64,000 bases of DNA, taken from Campylobacter anatolicus. Lineage in GTDB: Bacteria; Campylobacterota; Campylobacteria; Campylobacterales; Campylobacteraceae. Below the pieces are notes generated by a model. The model saw only the letters and a program-made list of their open reading frames with translations. It ran no database searches and was not told where the DNA came from. Both the position numbers and the translations under genes were made by a program. Shown in pieces: positions 40,612 through 49,955 of the stretch. The first letter of the stretch is position 1, and the number at the start of each line of letters is the position of its first letter. The stretch is from NCBI RefSeq assembly GCF_018145655.1, contig NZ_JAGSSY010000005.1, positions 1 through 64,000 of the forward strand, read 5' to 3'.

Positions 40612-42690
40612 ATGAAAAAGTTGGATAAAGTGTTACTCGGACTTGTTGCTGGCGTTAGCATCTTTGCGGCAGGAGCCTGTGCCGCCCAAGCTGATGCTCA
40701 CGTTCATATGCAACAAACCGAGATGGCACGAAGTATTATGGCAAACCCTAAAGGGACGCTAAAAGAAAGAGGTGTTATATCCTTGCAAGACTACATTGTA
40801 GAAGAGCAAGAGATGTATAACTGGCTTTTTAAAAACCACCCAATTTTTACAAAATATGGTGGTAAAGTAGATGGTAAGCTCAACGTCGTGGATCGCGGTC
40901 ATGAGTGGATAGAAGAGGGACACGGAAAGGATCTATCAAAGGTAACTAAGCGTGATAATGGAAAAGGCTATAGTTCTATGATGTATAGAATCCCAGCCAC
41001 TTCAACTCTTATGTTTCCTAACAAATTTGTAGGTCCAGAAAAGTGTGGCGAATGTCACCCAGCACAGTATGAAGCTTGGAGCAGATCAAGACACTCGACA
41101 ACCATTCGTTTCCCTGGTGAACACCCAGAGGTAAATAATAACTTAACAGATCCAGTATTTGCAGCAGATACTGCACCTATTTTGCCACAAGGTATCACAC
41201 CTGATGTTGTATATGCAACAATTGGACACCTTAGAACAAAAATGGGCTTTATCGACCAATGGTTGCTACGCGGAACATACCACGTAGTAGGCGGTCTATT
41301 AAGAGATGGTACAGGAACGATAACACCAGGATCAAACCAATGGCAAAGAACTTGGGCGTTAAATTTAACTCCTGAAACTGTTAAAAAGATCAAAAAATGG
41401 ATCCCTGAGTTCCCTGAAACTCTTGAAGAGTATGGCTTAAATACTGGCTATGTAAGAGGTCTTGCATCTTATGCTGCTAAGTATAAACACACTATGAATT
41501 TCCAAGCAAACAGCTCATACTGCGAAGTATGCCACCCATTCAAATTTGATTTTAAATCAAGCGAAGAGTTTTATGCAGCACTTGGTAACGCTAAAGAGCT
41601 ACAAAAACACACTGTCTCAAAAGGTGTATCCTGTGAGGAGTGCCACGGAGCTGGTGGACACCTTGATGGTGCTACAAATTTTAGAATATCTAACTGCGAA
41701 CGTTGCCACCAAAGATTTAACTGGGATCCAGACACTTATAAGGCACATCCGCTTGCAAAAGTTGCTCCAGATTTAGCACTTAACTCTAAATTTAAATCAA
41801 TGGGACCAGGATGCGGATCTGAAGGATCACAGTCATTCTTTACAGCCCACTATTCAAAAGGTATGAGATGTGCTACTTGCCACGATCCACACGACACTAC
41901 AGGTCTTGTAACTGGTGATAAGAACATCAAAGGACTAAACTATAACTCAGAGCAAGGATACCTAAGCTCACTTTATAGTAAACCAAAACTTAAAAAAGAG
42001 TGTGCTGATTGTCACAAAGAGCAAGCTTATATAGCAGCTAAGGCAGAGACTCACAAAACTAACTCTTGTGCATCTTGCCATATGCCGTTTATGATGAGTT
42101 GCGAGAACTTCTATGCTATTCAATTCCAAGACAATGCTGGTTTTGATACTCAAAGAAGATCACATATTTGGAAGATAGATGTTAGTCCAGATCGCAAGTC
42201 TCTTGTAGCTGGCTCAACTTCAAAAGATGCTAGAGATGGTAAAGATTGGCACTTCCAAAGAAATGAAGACGGTAGAAACTTTATTGATCTAATGTGGGCT
42301 TGCGCTAGAACATCTTGGGCTGATCTTGATATGGTTGAAAACAAAGGTTGTCATAGTCCTGTTCTCTCAGAATTAAAAGAGACATTACACTTCAAATCAC
42401 AAAAACAAGCTTATGATGAAGTTATGGGATGGCAAACTCCTATCAAGAATGAATTTACTGCAGTTAAGATTGGTATAGAGGGAATGTTTAAAATTCTTGA
42501 AACAACTAAACTTGATCCAAGTGCTAAGACAAGAGTCTATGAGTTGATTGAAAAAGCACAAGACACCGTTGATCTAATCCAAAAAGATGGATCTTGGGGT
42601 ATGCATGCATTCAAATACACTAAACAAAGACTTGACGCTGCTAAAGGATACGTAGAAGAAGCTCAAAGAATTTTGAATAGTAAAATGTAA
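40612..42690 (+). CDS. mccA: Octahaem sulfite reductase MccA
   Basis: Periplasmic respiratory enzyme reducing sulfite to sulfide with six electrons. 692 residues from ATG 40612 (AAGGAG site), with a signal peptide ending near ADA (27-29). Seven CxxCH haem sites start at C145, C304, C341, C362, C420, C464 and C486. An eighth, non-canonical CX15CH site runs from C564 to C580-H581. This exact set defines MccA. The Wolinella enzyme has a haem-copper active site with Cu held by two cysteines (C399 and C495 as I recall); C401 and C497 here have the same 96-residue spacing. The first mcc structural gene, followed by mccBCD and ccsA1. Confidence 0.96.
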   Translation: MKKLDKVLLGLVAGVSIFAAGACAAQADAHVHMQQTEMARSIMANPKGTLKERGVISLQDYIVEEQEMYNWLFKNHPIFTKYGGKVDGKLNVVDRGHEWIEEGHGKDLSKVTKRDNGKGYSSMMYRIPATSTLMFPNKFVGPEKCGECHPAQYEAWSRSRHSTTIRFPGEHPEVNNNLTDPVFAADTAPILPQGITPDVVYATIGHLRTKMGFIDQWLLRGTYHVVGGLLRDGTGTITPGSNQWQRTWALNLTPETVKKIKKWIPEFPETLEEYGLNTGYVRGLASYAAKYKHTMNFQANSSYCEVCHPFKFDFKSSEEFYAALGNAKELQKHTVSKGVSCEECHGAGGHLDGATNFRISNCERCHQRFNWDPDTYKAHPLAKVAPDLALNSKFKSMGPGCGSEGSQSFFTAHYSKGMRCATCHDPHDTTGLVTGDKNIKGLNYNSEQGYLSSLYSKPKLKKECADCHKEQAYIAAKAETHKTNSCASCHMPFMMSCENFYAIQFQDNAGFDTQRRSHIWKIDVSPDRKSLVAGSTSKDARDGKDWHFQRNEDGRNFIDLMWACARTSWADLDMVENKGCHSPVLSELKETLHFKSQKQAYDEVMGWQTPIKNEFTAVKIGIEGMFKILETTKLDPSAKTRVYELIEKAQDTVDLIQKDGSWGMHAFKYTKQRLDAAKGYVEEAQRILNSKM

Positions 42691-42699
42691 TCAAACAAT

Positions 42700-42719
42700 G
42701 GGAGCCGCCTTTGGCTCCC
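42700..42719 (+). terminator. mccA-mccB intergenic hairpin
   Basis: GGGAGCC and GGCTCCC form a perfect 7-base stem with a 6-base loop, ten bases after the mccA stop. No T-run follows, so it is more likely a partial terminator or mRNA-end stabiliser that makes mccA mRNA more abundant than the downstream genes. Confidence 0.6.
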
Positions 42720-42737
42720 TATCTAAAAGGGCAAAAT

Positions 42738-43502
42738 ATGCAAAAACAAATTTTAAAAAGCTTCATCTCGGTCTTATTTTTAACAAGTTGTGCTTTTAGC
42801 GTTGAGCTTAACACTGATACTCAAAAAGAGTCTTACAGTATCGGAGCATCTACTGGTGGGCATATAGCAAACCAAATTTTAGGACACAAAAAACTTGGAG
42901 TTTTAACTGACGTAGATGCATTAGTGCAAGGCTTTATCGATGGTCTTAAAAAACAAAACAAGCTTTCAGACGATGAGATATTAAATTCGTTAAACAAAAG
43001 AGCTGACGCACTAAATAAGGCAAATGAAGCTATCAAAAAAGCAGAGCTTGATAAAAATAAAAAAGCATCAAAAGATTTTATGAACAAAAACGCAAAAAAT
43101 AAAAATGTAAAAACTACAGCTTCAGGCTTACAATATGAAATTTTAAAAGCAGGGAAAGGTGAAAAGCCAAAGCCTGAAAGCATAGTTTTAGTTAATTATA
43201 GAGCGTATTTACCAAACGGCGAAGTTTTTGAGGATAGTTATAAAGCTAAAACATCCGTAACACTATCACTAATAACTGTTATAGAGGGTCTAAAAGAAGG
43301 TTTGGTATTAATGAATACCGGATCAACATATAAATTTGTCATACCGAGCGAACTTGCTTACGGAGATGAAGATGTTGATGTGATTCCTGCTGGCTCTGCC
43401 GTAGTTTTTGAAGTTGAGCTTTTGCAAGTTGGTAAACCAGGGACAACATTTAATAAAACAGATAAAAATAGCGAAGATAACAAGTCTAGTGCTAAGCAGT
43501 AA
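42738..43502 (+). CDS. mccB: FKBP-type peptidyl-prolyl isomerase MccB
   Basis: About 254 residues from ATG 42738. The signal ends in LTSC (a plausible lipobox) or at AFS-VEL. An FKBP N-terminal dimerisation region (about 20-120) is followed by a lysine-rich helix and the FKBP catalytic domain, with SGLQYEIL, VLVNYRAYLPNGEVFEDSY and PSELAYGDEDVDVIPAGS. Folds prolines in periplasmic proteins. Between mccA and mccC it presumably assists maturation of MccA, as proposed for Wolinella. Confidence 0.9.
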   Translation: MQKQILKSFISVLFLTSCAFSVELNTDTQKESYSIGASTGGHIANQILGHKKLGVLTDVDALVQGFIDGLKKQNKLSDDEILNSLNKRADALNKANEAIKKAELDKNKKASKDFMNKNAKNKNVKTTASGLQYEILKAGKGEKPKPESIVLVNYRAYLPNGEVFEDSYKAKTSVTLSLITVIEGLKEGLVLMNTGSTYKFVIPSELAYGDEDVDVIPAGSAVVFEVELLQVGKPGTTFNKTDKNSEDNKSSAKQ

Positions 43503-43531
43503 TTCCTTTCTGCTAAAAATGGAGGAGAAAT

Positions 43532-44215
43532 ATGGACACTAAAAACAACAGAAGAGCGTTTATGAAGTATGTCGCTCTTGGCTCTGCTGCGATTGGTATG
43601 ACAGCTTATGCTGTGGCAGATCCACAAACAAACTCAGAAAAAGAAGAGACAAAAAAACCACATTTTGGTATGATTTTTGATCAAAACAAATGTGTTGGTT
43701 GCACCGAGTGTGAGTTAGCCTGTGTGAAAACTAACTTGGTGCCAAAAGGACAGATGAGACTTTTTGTAGAGGATAAAACAGATCAAAATAACCGCTTAGA
43801 GCGTAGATTTGTTAGAATTTCTTGTCAACAATGTCAAGATGCACCTTGTGTTAACGTATGTCCTACAAACGCTTGTTGTAGAGATGAAAAAACTGGCATC
43901 GTTACTATGAATACCGATGACTGCATCGCCTGTAAATACTGCATTGTAGCCTGCCCTTATGATGTAAGGTTTATAAATCACGAAACAAAAGCAGCTGAAA
44001 GCTGTAACTTCTGTATAGATACAAAACTAGCTAAAGGCGAAGAGCCAGCTTGTGTATCTTCTTGCAGATACGATGCACTTGTATTTGGTGATTTAAACGA
44101 TAAAAATTCTCATATAAGTAAGCTTTTAGCCATAAAAGATAGCTTAAGAATGCGTCCAGAATGTGGCACAAGCCCTAGTTTAAGATATATACCAGCCGTA
44201 AAGATGGGGGTGTGA
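43532..44215 (+). CDS. mccC: Periplasmic four-cluster Fe-S protein MccC
   Basis: 227 residues with a twin-arginine signal (NRRAFMKYVALGSAAIG). Four ferredoxin-like [4Fe-4S] cysteine groups follow: CVGCTECELAC, CQQCQDAPCVNVCP, CIACKYCIVACP and CNFCIDTKLAKGEEPACVSSC-type. NrfC/PsrB-like electron carrier. It would be exported folded by Tat and pass electrons from MccD to the haems of MccA. The stop is one base before the mccD ATG. Confidence 0.94.
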   Translation: MDTKNNRRAFMKYVALGSAAIGMTAYAVADPQTNSEKEETKKPHFGMIFDQNKCVGCTECELACVKTNLVPKGQMRLFVEDKTDQNNRLERRFVRISCQQCQDAPCVNVCPTNACCRDEKTGIVTMNTDDCIACKYCIVACPYDVRFINHETKAAESCNFCIDTKLAKGEEPACVSSCRYDALVFGDLNDKNSHISKLLAIKDSLRMRPECGTSPSLRYIPAVKMGV

Positions 44216-44216
44216 T

Positions 44217-45173
44217 ATGAATGGTGCTATAAATTTTACACAAACTTTCTCGCACGGAGCTGTTATTTGGCATTGGCCTATCGCTGTGTATTTATTACTT
44301 GCTGGTATGAGTGGTGGGGCACTTATAGTAGCTATTATGATAAAGTATTACAAAAAACAAACTGGCATCACGCCACTTTTTAAAGCTGCTAGTTCGCTCG
44401 CACTTGTAACTATACTTCTTGGTATGGTTTGTCTTGTTGGTGATCTTGATAGACCACTTTTATTTTGGAAAATTTTAATCAACTATAACTTCAAATCAGT
44501 TATGTCTATCGGTGTTGCAGCACTTTGTATCTATATACCACTATGTTTTGTTATGTGTATTTATGCGTTTGAAGAAGAGCTTAAAAAGACACCTTTAAAA
44601 AGACTTGTAGAAATTTTAATGGCTATTTTAAATCCACTTCGAAAACCATTATATACTCTTGCACTAATATTTGCAATTGCAGTTTGTGCCTATACTGGCT
44701 TTCTTATCTCTGTATTGGTTAGATTTCCTATACTTAACACAGCTGTTTTACCGGCACTTTTTGTCGCTTCTGGTCTTTCTGCCGGTATCGCTGGTTCAAG
44801 CCTTATCGCAACAGCTTGTTTTAAAGAAGAGACTCACAGTAGCGATATGAAGATACTTCATACGATAGAATGGCCTGTATTAGTAGCTGAAATTTTACTA
44901 ATTACAATGCTTTTTGTATCACTTATAATCGGTAGCGAAGTACAAAAAATTGCAAGCACAGCATTCCTTGATGGTTTTTATGCTAAAATGTTTTGGATAG
45001 GCGTAGTTGGCATAGGTTTTGTCGCTCCTATCGTGATAAACTTCTGTCTTGGTAAAAAATTTGCCTCAACGCATTTTGCATTTTATCTAAGTGCTATTGC
45101 TAGTATTATTGGTGTTTTGATGCTACGTATGTTTATACTATACGCAGGGCAGACTTATAGCATTTTGATTTAA
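44217..45173 (+). CDS. mccD: NrfD/PsrC-type membrane quinol dehydrogenase MccD
   Basis: 318 residues in about eight helices. The N-terminal WHWPIAVYLLLAGMSGGAL is the conserved NrfD quinol-site helix region. Oxidises menaquinol in the membrane and hands electrons to the Fe-S protein MccC. One base separates it from mccC and 15 bases from the synthase gene. Confidence 0.93.
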   Translation: MNGAINFTQTFSHGAVIWHWPIAVYLLLAGMSGGALIVAIMIKYYKKQTGITPLFKAASSLALVTILLGMVCLVGDLDRPLLFWKILINYNFKSVMSIGVAALCIYIPLCFVMCIYAFEEELKKTPLKRLVEILMAILNPLRKPLYTLALIFAIAVCAYTGFLISVLVRFPILNTAVLPALFVASGLSAGIAGSSLIATACFKEETHSSDMKILHTIEWPVLVAEILLITMLFVSLIIGSEVQKIASTAFLDGFYAKMFWIGVVGIGFVAPIVINFCLGKKFASTHFAFYLSAIASIIGVLMLRMFILYAGQTYSILI

Positions 45174-45188
45174 CTATATGGAGGTAAA

Positions 45189-47870
45189 ATGGGAACAAAA
45201 ATGACAAAGATACTTTTTTCTTATAAATTTGTTCTCATTCTTCTTGCTATCTTAGCCATAGGTGCTGGGATAGCGACTTTTTTAGAGAGTATTTACGATA
45301 CTGCAACAGCTCAAATTTATGTCTATGAGGCACTTTGGTATGAAGCCTTAATGCTTTTAATTAGCATTTCGTTACTTGGTATTATCATTAAGAGCAAAAT
45401 GTATCGACGCTTTGGTGCATTTGCTATACATATAGCTTTTATTATCATTATCTTTGGTGCATTTATGACAAGATTTTTTGGCGAAGAAGGTGTTTTGCAC
45501 GTGCGTGAAGGCGAGAGTTCAAGCGAAATGATAAGCGTCAAGCCATACTTGCAAATTCGTATTGACGATGACATATATGAATACTACACAAAGCTATCAC
45601 AGATAGGCAAAAACGACTTTACTATCATACAACCAATAGATGGCAAAGATTTTATTATCAAATTTCAAAGTTATGAGCCATCTATCAAAGGCAGACGATC
45701 AAATTTAAACGTATTAGCTGGTTTTAATGATAATCTTGAAGCCATTAGGCTAAACGGTGGTATTGGTTGGCTAGGTGAGCCAAAAGTAGTGGAGCAAGAT
45801 GGCAAACAAATAATGCTATCTTGGGGATCAAAGCTAACGCAACTGCCGTTTTCTATAAAGCTTTTAAATTTTAAACTCCAGCGTTATCCCGGCTCACAAA
45901 GTCCATCATCATATGCAAGCGATATTGAAGTTTTTAAGGGCGAGAAAAAGGTGCTTGAGTATGAAATATTTATGAATAATCCACTGGTATTTGATGGGTA
46001 TAAGTTCTTTCAGTCATCATATGATAAAGATGAACATGGAACGATCTTAGAGATAAATCGCGATCCAGGAAAGATTCCAACCTACATTGGATATTTCTTA
46101 CTTTGCGTTGGATTCATAGGGAATTTTTTCACACCAAAAAGTAGATTTGCTCACCTTAGTAAATTTATAAAAAATAGTCAAATTTTACTGATCTTTGTTT
46201 TGATATTTTTTATAAATTTTAACCTTCAAGCAGCAGATGAAGGTGCTTTAGAACATTTTAAACAAAACACCAAAGCTCACGCAAACGGCGAATTTGCTAC
46301 ACTTTTAGTGCAAGACTTTATGGGTCGGACAAAACCTATTAGTACACAAGCATTTGAAGTACTTAGCAAGATGAGTATGAGTGAGAGCCTTTTTGGACTT
46401 AGCCCAGAACAAGTCGTGCTAGGTATGAGTACTAACCCAACTTTGTGGCAAGATCTTAAAACCATTAGAGTTAAAAACAGTGAGATAAAAAAGCTTTTAA
46501 ATTTAAATAGCAATGAGAAATTCGTAAGCTTTAACTTTATGTTTGACGAACAAGGTATGTATAAACTAGCTAAAGAGGTCGATAATGCTAATGCTAAACC
46601 TGCATCAAAACGCTCAAAATTAGATAACGATCTTATAAAATTTGATGAGCGAATAAATATTGCTTATCTTACGCTAAAAGGGGTGTTTTTTAGATTTGTT
46701 CCAGTAAAAGGTGACGCAGATGATAAGTGGCTCTCTCCAAACGACGCATTTATGGCGTATGGGCTCGATAAAGAGGCAAAAGTCATCTTAAATGATTATC
46801 TGGTTGGGCTAGAAAGTGGTGTCGCGATAAATCAATGGGATAAGGCAAACGAAGCACTTCATAAACTAAAACAATACCAAAGAGTCGCTTCAAGCCATGC
46901 TTTACCGAGTGATACGCAGATCAAAGCTGAGGTCTTTTATAACAAATTTATGATTTTTAAAAAGCTTGTCTATTTTTATATGATACTTGGATTTGTCGCA
47001 CTTGGACTTGGATTTGTCAGTGTGTTTCGCACAAAGAAATTTAAAACATCAAAAAGTATAATATTTTGGCTATTTGTGTTTGGCTTTATCGCTCACACAT
47101 TTGGACTGATAATACGTGCCTACATCTCAGGACATGCACCTTGGAGCGATAGCTATGAGAGCATGATCTACATTGGCTGGTCGGCAGTTTTAGCGGGTAT
47201 TGTATTTTTTAGAAGCTCACTTTTAAGTATTGCGGCGTCAGCGATTTTAGCAAGTATCGTTATGCTTGTTGCACATATGAGCTTTGTAAATCCACAGATA
47301 ACTAACCTTGTGCCTGTTTTAAAGTCATACTGGCTAAGCATTCATGTCTCAGTTATCACCGCAAGTTATGGATTCTTAGGACTTAGCTGTTTGCTCGGGC
47401 TTTTGGGACTTATCCTAATGAGTCTAAAAAATTTCAAAAACCAGCCACATATAAACGAACAAATTCGTTACATTACAGCTATAAACGAGATAAGTTTGAT
47501 AGTAGGGCTTTCTATGCTTACAGTTGGTAACTTTTTTGGTGGCGTGTGGGCTAATGAGAGCTGGGGGCGATACTGGGGCTGGGATAGCAAGGAGACCTGG
47601 TCGTTTGTCTCTATCATAGTATATGCGATCGTGCTTCATTTAAGATTTGTACCAAAGCTAAACTCTATCTATGTCTTTTGTGTAGCTAGTATGTTTGCAT
47701 ATAGCTCGATCATAATGACATATTTTGGTGTAAATTTTTACCTTACAGGTATGCACTCATACGCAGCAGGTGAAGCACCTGGTGTGCCTAATACGCTCTA
47801 TTGCATCATTGCGATTTTGATTGCACTTAGTGTATTTGCATATCGCGGGAAAAATATCAAAAATATATAA
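45189..47870 (+). CDS. ccsA1: Dedicated cytochrome c synthase CcsA1 (ResB-CcsA fusion)
   Basis: 893-residue CcsBA-type haem lyase. The N-terminal ResB/CcsB half has membrane helices near 10-30, 50-70, 75-95 and 300. The C-terminal CcsA half carries the haem-handling WWD motif WGRYWGWDSKETWSF and flanking His residues. It attaches haem to cytochromes c in the periplasm. In Wolinella a special isoform in the mcc locus attaches the CX15CH haem of MccA. Location here makes the same dedicated role very likely. A general CcsBA for ordinary CxxCH sites should be elsewhere in the genome. Confidence 0.93.
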   Translation: MGTKMTKILFSYKFVLILLAILAIGAGIATFLESIYDTATAQIYVYEALWYEALMLLISISLLGIIIKSKMYRRFGAFAIHIAFIIIIFGAFMTRFFGEEGVLHVREGESSSEMISVKPYLQIRIDDDIYEYYTKLSQIGKNDFTIIQPIDGKDFIIKFQSYEPSIKGRRSNLNVLAGFNDNLEAIRLNGGIGWLGEPKVVEQDGKQIMLSWGSKLTQLPFSIKLLNFKLQRYPGSQSPSSYASDIEVFKGEKKVLEYEIFMNNPLVFDGYKFFQSSYDKDEHGTILEINRDPGKIPTYIGYFLLCVGFIGNFFTPKSRFAHLSKFIKNSQILLIFVLIFFINFNLQAADEGALEHFKQNTKAHANGEFATLLVQDFMGRTKPISTQAFEVLSKMSMSESLFGLSPEQVVLGMSTNPTLWQDLKTIRVKNSEIKKLLNLNSNEKFVSFNFMFDEQGMYKLAKEVDNANAKPASKRSKLDNDLIKFDERINIAYLTLKGVFFRFVPVKGDADDKWLSPNDAFMAYGLDKEAKVILNDYLVGLESGVAINQWDKANEALHKLKQYQRVASSHALPSDTQIKAEVFYNKFMIFKKLVYFYMILGFVALGLGFVSVFRTKKFKTSKSIIFWLFVFGFIAHTFGLIIRAYISGHAPWSDSYESMIYIGWSAVLAGIVFFRSSLLSIAASAILASIVMLVAHMSFVNPQITNLVPVLKSYWLSIHVSVITASYGFLGLSCLLGLLGLILMSLKNFKNQPHINEQIRYITAINEISLIVGLSMLTVGNFFGGVWANESWGRYWGWDSKETWSFVSIIVYAIVLHLRFVPKLNSIYVFCVASMFAYSSIIMTYFGVNFYLTGMHSYAAGEAPGVPNTLYCIIAILIALSVFAYRGKNIKNI

Positions 47871-47887
47871 AATTTCAAGGAGAAAAA

Positions 47888-48721
47888 GTGAAAAAGTTAA
47901 TACTAGCGTTGGCTATTGCAGTTATTGCAAATGCCGGATTTATAAAAGATGGTATAGACGCACAACAAAGCGGAGACCATAATAAATTAGTTGAAATTTA
48001 CGAACAAGCGTGCAATAAAGATAAGAAAGCATCAGGATGCTATAACCTAGCCGTGGTTTATGACGAAGGCACTGGTGGCGTGGCGAAGGATTACGATAAA
48101 GCAAGAGAGTATTACAAAAAAGCATGTGAAGCAAACTTTGCATCAGGTTGTAATAACCTAGCTCATATGTATGAAAGCGGACGCGGTATAGATCAAAATT
48201 TTACAATGGCAAGTATAATTTATGAAAAAGCTTGCAAGGACAACGAAGGTTGTACATCTTTAGGGCTTTTATATGCAAATGGTGCAGGTGTAGCAAAAGA
48301 CGCAAAAAAGGCAAACGAACTTTACAAAAAAGCATGTGAATATGGCGATATGTGGGGGTGCAATAACCTAGGATATGCCTATATGCAAGGTAGTGGTACA
48401 GAAAAAGACTTTGAAAAAGCAAAACAATACATAGAGTTAGCTTGTAACGGTGGCGTTGGCATAGGATGCAATAACTTAGCATTTTTATATGCAAACGGCA
48501 AAGGCGTAAAGCTTGATATGCCAAAAGCAAAAGAGTATTTTGAGAGAGCTTGCAACATGGGCTATAATAGAGGATGTAATGAGCTTGGCATACTCTATGC
48601 TGATGGCAAGGGCATTGAAGCTGACGCAAAAAAGGCGAGAGAGTATTTTAAGAAAAGTTGCGATGATGGCTTAGTTGAAGCGTGTGATAATATGAAACTA
48701 CTTGACAAGATAACAAAATAG
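47888..48721 (+). CDS. Sel1-repeat (Hcp-like) secreted protein in the mcc locus
   Basis: 277 residues. The signal peptide is followed by about seven Sel1-like repeats of about 36 residues, each with a Cys pair (for example CEANFASGCNNLAHMYESG). These fold as disulfide-closed helical hairpins in the Helicobacter Hcp family. It starts at GTG with AAGGAG upstream and ends three bases before the NosL gene region. Sel1 proteins are usually scaffolds, so it may hold maturation partners together; this is inference from position. Confidence 0.88.
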   Translation: MKKLILALAIAVIANAGFIKDGIDAQQSGDHNKLVEIYEQACNKDKKASGCYNLAVVYDEGTGGVAKDYDKAREYYKKACEANFASGCNNLAHMYESGRGIDQNFTMASIIYEKACKDNEGCTSLGLLYANGAGVAKDAKKANELYKKACEYGDMWGCNNLGYAYMQGSGTEKDFEKAKQYIELACNGGVGIGCNNLAFLYANGKGVKLDMPKAKEYFERACNMGYNRGCNELGILYADGKGIEADAKKAREYFKKSCDDGLVEACDNMKLLDKITK

Positions 48722-48729
48722 GAGTGAAA

Positions 48730-49770
48730 ATGCTAAAAATTTTATTTGCAAGTACAATTTTAATAATAAGTTTAAACGCACAGATGTTCCAAAGCGTAGA
48801 ACCTAGTCAAGCTACACTAATACAAAGTGGCAAAGGACGTGAATACTGCCCAAATTGCGGTATGAATTTAGTTAAATTTTATAAGACAAATCACGCACTC
48901 AATGGCAAACAATACTCATCTCTTCACTGTCTTTTTGAAGCGACAAATGGGCAAATCCCAACTGGTGCAATGGTAGTTGATACTAAAAATTTAAATTTTA
49001 TAGATACAGCAAAAGCCTTTTATGTAGTCGGTAGCAAGATCAAAGGAACAATGACACAAAATAGCAAATATGCCTTCTCTACTGAAGCTGATGCTAAGGA
49101 ATTTCAAGCAGAAAATGGCGGTGAAATAATGGACTTTAAAGCTGCTTACAAAGTTGCCGGTGCTGATTTTAACAAAGACAATGAGATGATAAAGGCTAAG
49201 CGTGAGGGTGGTGTATATAAAAAAGGTAGAGAGTTTTATGAGCAAAACTGCCCAAGAGTTAGCAAACGTGGCTTTGAAAATATCGCTGAACTTAAAGCAA
49301 AGTTAAAAAGTGTATGTAAAAATAGCGATGATGCAGCACTTCAAGCAGCTGCACTTTACATCTGGGATAACCCAAAACTAACAACAAAGCAGGCTGAACG
49401 CATAAAGATTCCTGATGATGCAAAATGTCCAGTATGTGGTATGCTAGTAGCTAAAAATCCAAATTGGGCGACAATGATACAAGATAAGGACAAGAGCTTT
49501 TACTTTGATGGTGTTAAAGACTTGATGAAGTATTATTTTCAAAACGATAAGAAATTTGATAAAATTTTTGTTAGCGATTATTATAAACTTCACAAAATAG
49601 AAGCAAAAAAAGCATTTTACGTTATCGGCTCAAACGTCTTTGGTCCTATGGGTGATGAACTAGTGCCATTTGAAAAGGAGAGCGATGCGAGAGAATTTGC
49701 AAAAGACCATCTCGGTAAAGCAGTACTTAAATTTGATGAGATAGACGAGAAGGTAATAAGAGAATTATGA
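48730..49770 (+). CDS. Double NosL protein with haem-less cytochrome-like insert
   Basis: 346 residues from ATG 48730 (AGGAG five bases upstream; the GTG at 48724 would overlap that site). Signal peptide, then two NosL-type copper-binding modules with CPNCGM (about 40-45) and CPVCGM (about 233-238). Between them, about 160-215, GREFYEQNC and AALQAAALYIWDN resemble a cytochrome c domain that has lost CxxCH. NosL proteins deliver copper to the nitrous oxide reductase. Here a copper-chaperone role for the MccA haem-copper site is likely. As I recall, Wolinella has a NosL-like protein (MccL) in this context. Confidence 0.87.
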   Translation: MLKILFASTILIISLNAQMFQSVEPSQATLIQSGKGREYCPNCGMNLVKFYKTNHALNGKQYSSLHCLFEATNGQIPTGAMVVDTKNLNFIDTAKAFYVVGSKIKGTMTQNSKYAFSTEADAKEFQAENGGEIMDFKAAYKVAGADFNKDNEMIKAKREGGVYKKGREFYEQNCPRVSKRGFENIAELKAKLKSVCKNSDDAALQAAALYIWDNPKLTTKQAERIKIPDDAKCPVCGMLVAKNPNWATMIQDKDKSFYFDGVKDLMKYYFQNDKKFDKIFVSDYYKLHKIEAKKAFYVIGSNVFGPMGDELVPFEKESDAREFAKDHLGKAVLKFDEIDEKVIREL

Positions 49771-49955
49771 GAGCGATAGTGGCGGTATTTAGCTTTTTTG
49801 TAGTGATTTATACACTTATTTTTATTCACTATATTAGCTTTGATACAGACACTAAAGATACACAAATAGCTAAAATTTCAGCCAAGATAAAAGATGTGCG
49901 TCCATCATTTAGCTTTATAAGTGATGAATATAAAGGCTTTGTCTATGCTAAGTAA
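49767..49955 (+). CDS. Small single-helix protein
   Basis: 62 residues with one membrane helix (about 3-25) and a polar tail outside. Its start overlaps the NosL gene stop by four bases and its end overlaps the FtsX-like gene by 11, so it is a genuine part of the unit. Function unknown; it may be a small subunit of the following ABC transporter. Confidence 0.7.
   Translation: MRAIVAVFSFFVVIYTLIFIHYISFDTDTKDTQIAKISAKIKDVRPSFSFISDEYKGFVYAK

Noticed and set aside
48201-48629. 142-residue minus-strand ORF rich in Cys, His and Leu
   Set aside because: Antisense shadow produced by the repeats of the Sel1 gene; periodic but not a protein family.
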